Assembly (NCBI RefSeq): GCF_002897375.1
Contig: NZ_BFAG01000012.1
Location: 101,844 to 165,843, forward strand
Direction of reading: 5' to 3'
DNA: 64,000 bases
Source: Deinococcus aerius
Lineage (GTDB): Bacteria > Deinococcota > Deinococci > Deinococcales > Deinococcaceae
A program made the translations under genes and the position numbers. The notes under the pieces are model-generated. The model did no database searches. It was not told where the DNA came from and saw only the letters and a program-made list of their open reading frames with translations. Positions 59,266 through 64,000 of the stretch are shown here, piece after piece. Each line of letters begins with the position of its first letter. Positions within the stretch are counted from its first letter, which is position 1.

Positions 59266-61334
59266 CCGCGCACGACGCCCCCGCCTTCCACTTCACCGAG
59301 CAGGAGAAGCGGATCACACTGACCGGCCTGATGGTCGTGTTCCTGCTCTCGGCGCTCGACCAGACCATCGTTTCGACGGCCATGCCGCGCATCATCGAGC
59401 AGCTCCACGGCCTGAACCTCTACGCCTGGGTCACCACGGCGTACCTGCTCGCCTCGACCGTGATGGTGCCCATCTACGGCAAGCTCAGCGACCTGTACGG
59501 GCGCAAGCCCATCCTGGTGACCGGCATCGTGCTGTTCCTGCTGGGGTCGGCGCTGTGCGGCATGGCGGGCGAGCCGTGGTTCGGGGGCCTCTTCGGCGGC
59601 GGGATGATGCAGCTCATCGTGTTCCGCGCCCTTCAGGGGCTGGGCGGCGCCGCGCTCTTCACGAGTGCCTTCGCCATCCTGGGCGATATGTTCCCCCCGG
59701 CCGAGCGGGCGAAGTTCGGCGGGCTCTTCGGCGCCGTCTTCGGCCTCGCCAGTGTCCTGGGGCCGCTCGTCGGCGGTTTCCTCACCGACCACGGCAGCGT
59801 GAATCTGTTCGGGTACTTCATCGAGGGCTGGCGCTGGGTGTTCTACGTGAACCTGCCCCTGGGCCTGCTCTCCCTCTTCATGATCATCGCCAAGATGCCG
59901 CGCCTGACGCACCGGGCCGCCGGACGGGTGGACGTGCTCGGCGCCCTGCTGATCGTCACGACGACCATCCCGCTGCTGCTCGCCCTGACCTGGGGCGGCG
60001 TGACCTACCCCTGGGACAGCGCCCGCATCCTGGGCCTCTTCGGCGTGAGCCTCGTCAGCCTGATCGCCTTCATCCTCGCCGAGGCTCGCAACCCGGACGC
60101 CATCCTGCCACTCGGCCTGTTCAAAATTCCCGTGTTCACCTTCTCGAACCTGGCGGGCTTCGTGATCGGCATGGCCTTCCTGGGCGTGGTGATGTTCCTG
60201 CCGCTGTACATGCAGTCCGTGCAGGGCGTGTCGGCCACGAACTCCGGCCTCTCCATGCTGCCGCTGATGGCGGGGCTGATCCTCGCCAGCATCGTGTCCG
60301 GCCAGCTCGTCTCGAAAACCGGGCAGTACAAGCCCTTCATGATCGGGGGCGCCGCCGTGCTGATGCTGGGCGTGTACCTGCTCACGAAGATCGGCGTGGA
60401 CACCACCCGCCTCGACCTGGGCTGGCGCATGTTCATCGTGGGCCTGGGCCTGGGTCCCTCCCAGAGCCTCTACAACATCGCCGTGCAGAACGCCGTCCCC
60501 ATGCGGCAGATGGGCATCGCGGTGAGCAGCAGCCAGTTCTTCCGCCAGATCGGCTCGACCATCGGCACGGCGATCTTCGGCACGCTGCTCATCAACAACC
60601 TGCACAGCGAGCTGCCGAAGTACCTGCCGAACGTGCCCGGCATGCAGGCTCAGGCGGCCAACATCAACCTCGGCGAGATGCGGGCGGGCGGCGGCAACAG
60701 CGACACGGGCAGGCAGATTCGGGCCGCCCTCGATCAGCAGTACGCGCAGATCGAGAAGGCGCTGCGGGGGGATCAGGCCGCCGCGCAGGCCCTGACGCAA
60801 AGCCCGCAGGTGCCGAGTGAGCTGAAGGCGCTGGTGGCGAACGGCGGCCTCAGGGCGCAGGTGCATCAGAAGGTGGTGGCGGAAGCCGCAAGCATCGGCG
60901 ACATCCTGATCCAGGGGGAGTCGGGAAGGCAGGCGTTGATTCGGAGTGCCGAAACCCCCGCTGCCCTCAAGACGCAACTCCGCGCCCTGCCCGCCCAGGC
61001 GTTCGCCACGGAGCAGGCCACCATCGCCACGGCCCAGCGCGTTCAGCAGGCCATCCTGGCCCAGGAGCCCGCCGCCGTCCAGCAGGCGACAACCCAGGCC
61101 CTCGCGCAGATTCGCGCCACTCTGGACCAGCAGGCCACCAAGCTCGCCGCCCAGGTCACGAGTGGCATGAAGCAGGGCTTTACCGCCGCCGTCACCAGCA
61201 TGTTCGGCACCTCCATCTTCATCATCCTGATCGGCTTCATCATCACCCTGTTCATCCCGGCGCTCCCCCTGCGCCAGGCACGACCGGTCGGCCCCAGGTC
61301 CGAGGAGGAACCCTCGCCCAGCTCCGCCGACTGA
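59262..61334 (+). CDS. DHA2-type MFS drug efflux pump with long helical insert
   Basis: 690 residues, against about 500 for usual 14-helix DHA2 pumps. Motifs: [16 protein letters not shown] (D1 motif), [16 protein letters not shown] (motif A), [20 protein letters not shown] (motif B), [15 protein letters not shown] (motif C). Residues about 445-640, before the last helix ([18 protein letters not shown]), form a Gln/Ala-rich, probably coiled-coil insert ([40 protein letters not shown]). Drug/proton antiport at the inner membrane; the insert should project from one face. Co-transcribed with marR. Confidence 0.9.
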   Translation: MTAHDAPAFHFTEQEKRITLTGLMVVFLLSALDQTIVSTAMPRIIEQLHGLNLYAWVTTAYLLASTVMVPIYGKLSDLYGRKPILVTGIVLFLLGSALCGMAGEPWFGGLFGGGMMQLIVFRALQGLGGAALFTSAFAILGDMFPPAERAKFGGLFGAVFGLASVLGPLVGGFLTDHGSVNLFGYFIEGWRWVFYVNLPLGLLSLFMIIAKMPRLTHRAAGRVDVLGALLIVTTTIPLLLALTWGGVTYPWDSARILGLFGVSLVSLIAFILAEARNPDAILPLGLFKIPVFTFSNLAGFVIGMAFLGVVMFLPLYMQSVQGVSATNSGLSMLPLMAGLILASIVSGQLVSKTGQYKPFMIGGAAVLMLGVYLLTKIGVDTTRLDLGWRMFIVGLGLGPSQSLYNIAVQNAVPMRQMGIAVSSSQFFRQIGSTIGTAIFGTLLINNLHSELPKYLPNVPGMQAQAANINLGEMRAGGGNSDTGRQIRAALDQQYAQIEKALRGDQAAAQALTQSPQVPSELKALVANGGLRAQVHQKVVAEAASIGDILIQGESGRQALIRSAETPAALKTQLRALPAQAFATEQATIATAQRVQQAILAQEPAAVQQATTQALAQIRATLDQQATKLAAQVTSGMKQGFTAAVTSMFGTSIFIILIGFIITLFIPALPLRQARPVGPRSEEEPSPSSAD

Positions 61335-61350
61335 GCGGTTCACCTGGGAA

Positions 61351-61387
61351 GGGAACGGGCCAGTCTCGCGGGGTTGGCCCGTTTCCC
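61351..61387 (+). terminator. Terminator after the efflux operon
   Basis: GGGAACGGGCCA (61351-61362) pairs with TGGCCCGTTTCCC (61375-61387); the Ts lie inside the descending arm rather than after it, so the strength is uncertain. Confidence 0.55.
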
Positions 61388-61442
61388 GGTGCCCTTCCCG
61401 TTTCCCGGCGCCCTTTATGTCTAGATTCCCGCCGAATGTCCG

Positions 61443-61517
61443 GGCTGCATAATTTGACTTCCCCTGCATTTCACGCTATCTTCCTTTCATCACCGCCCGA
61501 AGAGGCGGCTTTTTTAT
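61443..61517 (+). promoter_or_regulatory. Promoter-terminator unit, copy B
   Basis: TTGACT (61454-61459), 17-bp spacer, TATCTT (61477-61482), then CCGCC/GGCGG (61493-61508, loop of six) and six Ts (61510-61515). Sister of copy A at 56636. The gene downstream has a separate leaderless TATCCT box. Confidence 0.6.
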
Positions 61518-61565
61518 GGCCCGCGGCACGGCGACACCTCGCGCCCTGCCCCTTATCCTGCCCGG

Positions 61566-62051
61566 GTGGATCACAAACGGACCTGGACCGACATCTACGG
61601 CTCGGCCTGCGCGGGCTTCGAGGGCCGCCCCGGCGGGCACCGCTGGCTCGTCGCCGCGCCCCCCGAACTCGCGCCGGGGCTCCCCGCCCAACTCGCCGCG
61701 CTGGACGGCAAGGGCCACGCCCTGCTGCTCGTCCACGACGGGCTGACGCCGCTGCTCGCCGCCCTGCGCGAACAGGAACCGCGCGGCTTGGTGGTCGTGG
61801 CCGAGCGGGCGCTGGGGTGCGGTCCCGCCGTGACGGTGCCCGAACGTCAGGTGGACGGCGGGGGCGCCGAGTACCGCGAGGGGGGAGCGTTCCCGGAGTG
61901 GACCGGCGCGCTCGGCACGGAGGACGGGCCGGGCGAGAATGCCTCCGCGAGTGCCGCCGCGTCGCTGGGGGTGCCGGTGGTCGTCACGGCCCCAGACCGG
62001 GTGCGCGCCACCCTGGAAGCCTGGATGGACGCCACCCCGCACGGGCGCTGA
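61566..62051 (+). CDS. Unknown protein of 161 residues
   Basis: GTG start six bases after TATCCT (61554-61559). Not recognised; alternating alpha/beta pattern with [40 protein letters not shown] and an acidic GEYREGG-like loop, ending [20 protein letters not shown]. The pattern of two sheet strands VVVAERA and VVVTAPD suggests a Rossmann-like binding protein. Same strand as hemW, 63 bases upstream of it, but hemW has its own promoter. Confidence 0.6.
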   Translation: MDHKRTWTDIYGSACAGFEGRPGGHRWLVAAPPELAPGLPAQLAALDGKGHALLLVHDGLTPLLAALREQEPRGLVVVAERALGCGPAVTVPERQVDGGGAEYREGGAFPEWTGALGTEDGPGENASASAAASLGVPVVVTAPDRVRATLEAWMDATPHGR

Positions 62052-62114
62052 GGCTCCGGGGCAATCGCAACCTGTCCCCCCGCCCGCCTCCCGCTTCCCG
62101 GCTACCCTGCCCCC

Positions 62115-63272
<1,158 letters not shown>

Positions 63273-63338
63273 GTAGGCCGCCTATGACTATGGACGGATG
63301 TTACTGGCGCGCCGCTGGGCACCCGGTAGACTGCCCCC

Positions 63339-64000
<662 letters not shown>

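Noticed and set aside
59202..61469. 755-residue minus-strand frame over the MarR/MFS genes
   Set aside because: Shadow frame; composition dominated by His, Gln and Gly, while the plus strand carries intact MFS motifs.

Overview
The window is a 64-kb piece of a high-GC, gene-dense chromosome that fits the genus Deinococcus. The evidence is a deinoxanthin-type carotenoid cluster (crtO, cruF, crtD, a P450), a futalosine-type menaquinone prenyltransferase, a NadV plus NadM-Nudix NAD salvage pair, tRNA genes with encoded CCA, and very many genes whose start codon lies only 5-7 bases after a TANNNT -10 box (leaderless transcription). I see no rRNA, no CRISPR array and no prophage.

Layout. 1-7 kb: end of a MobA-like nucleotidyltransferase, a CHAD/phosphatase/DUF3006 operon on the minus strand, a Tat-exported phosphoesterase, a BglII/BstYI-like restriction-modification pair, an HD-GYP protein and glyA. 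7-12 kb: a large secreted protein, a CPA1 cation/proton antiporter and a lamin-tail lipoprotein. 12-16.6 kb: pheS behind a leaderless leader peptide and attenuator, separated from pheT by a low-GC small gene and a DUF559 endonuclease gene that sits between inverted copies of an intergenic repeat. 16.7-26 kb: a lipoprotein, a tandem Nudix protein, metY, a PadR/permease-prefix pair, a TM2 protein and the NAD salvage genes. 26-34 kb: YbjN, PP2C phosphatase, RidA, RicT, a secreted subtilisin and a divergent TPR/BTAD regulator. 34.1-34.4 kb: tRNA-Pro, tRNA-Gly and tRNA-Arg on the minus strand.

34.5-41.6 kb: mqnP, small conserved genes, a class III cyclase, a DrRRA-like two-component system, a SUKH protein, argR with an ARG-box-like operator, and coaBC. 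41.6-43 kb: a tnpB-only IS605-group element with terminal hairpins and a likely omega-RNA region. 43-49.4 kb: M3 peptidase, an APH-like kinase, GNAT proteins and unknowns. 49.4-56.6 kb: the carotenoid block crtO, cruF, PlsC-like acyltransferase, GT2, crtD, P450, mostly with GTGA overlaps, so read as one pathway; it suggests a hydroxylated and perhaps glycosylated or acylated ketocarotenoid. 56.7-64 kb: DUF418 and AIM24 proteins, a MarR/DHA2 efflux operon, hemW and the start of lpdA.

The least explained signals are a 75-bp unit found twice (56.6 and 61.4 kb), in which a near-consensus sigma-70 promoter runs directly into an intrinsic terminator; several leaderless mini-ORFs that end exactly on the start of the next gene; the repeat family around the DUF559 gene; and a MITE-like segment that supplies the start codon of crtD. 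All functional calls come from reading motifs by eye; no database search was possible.
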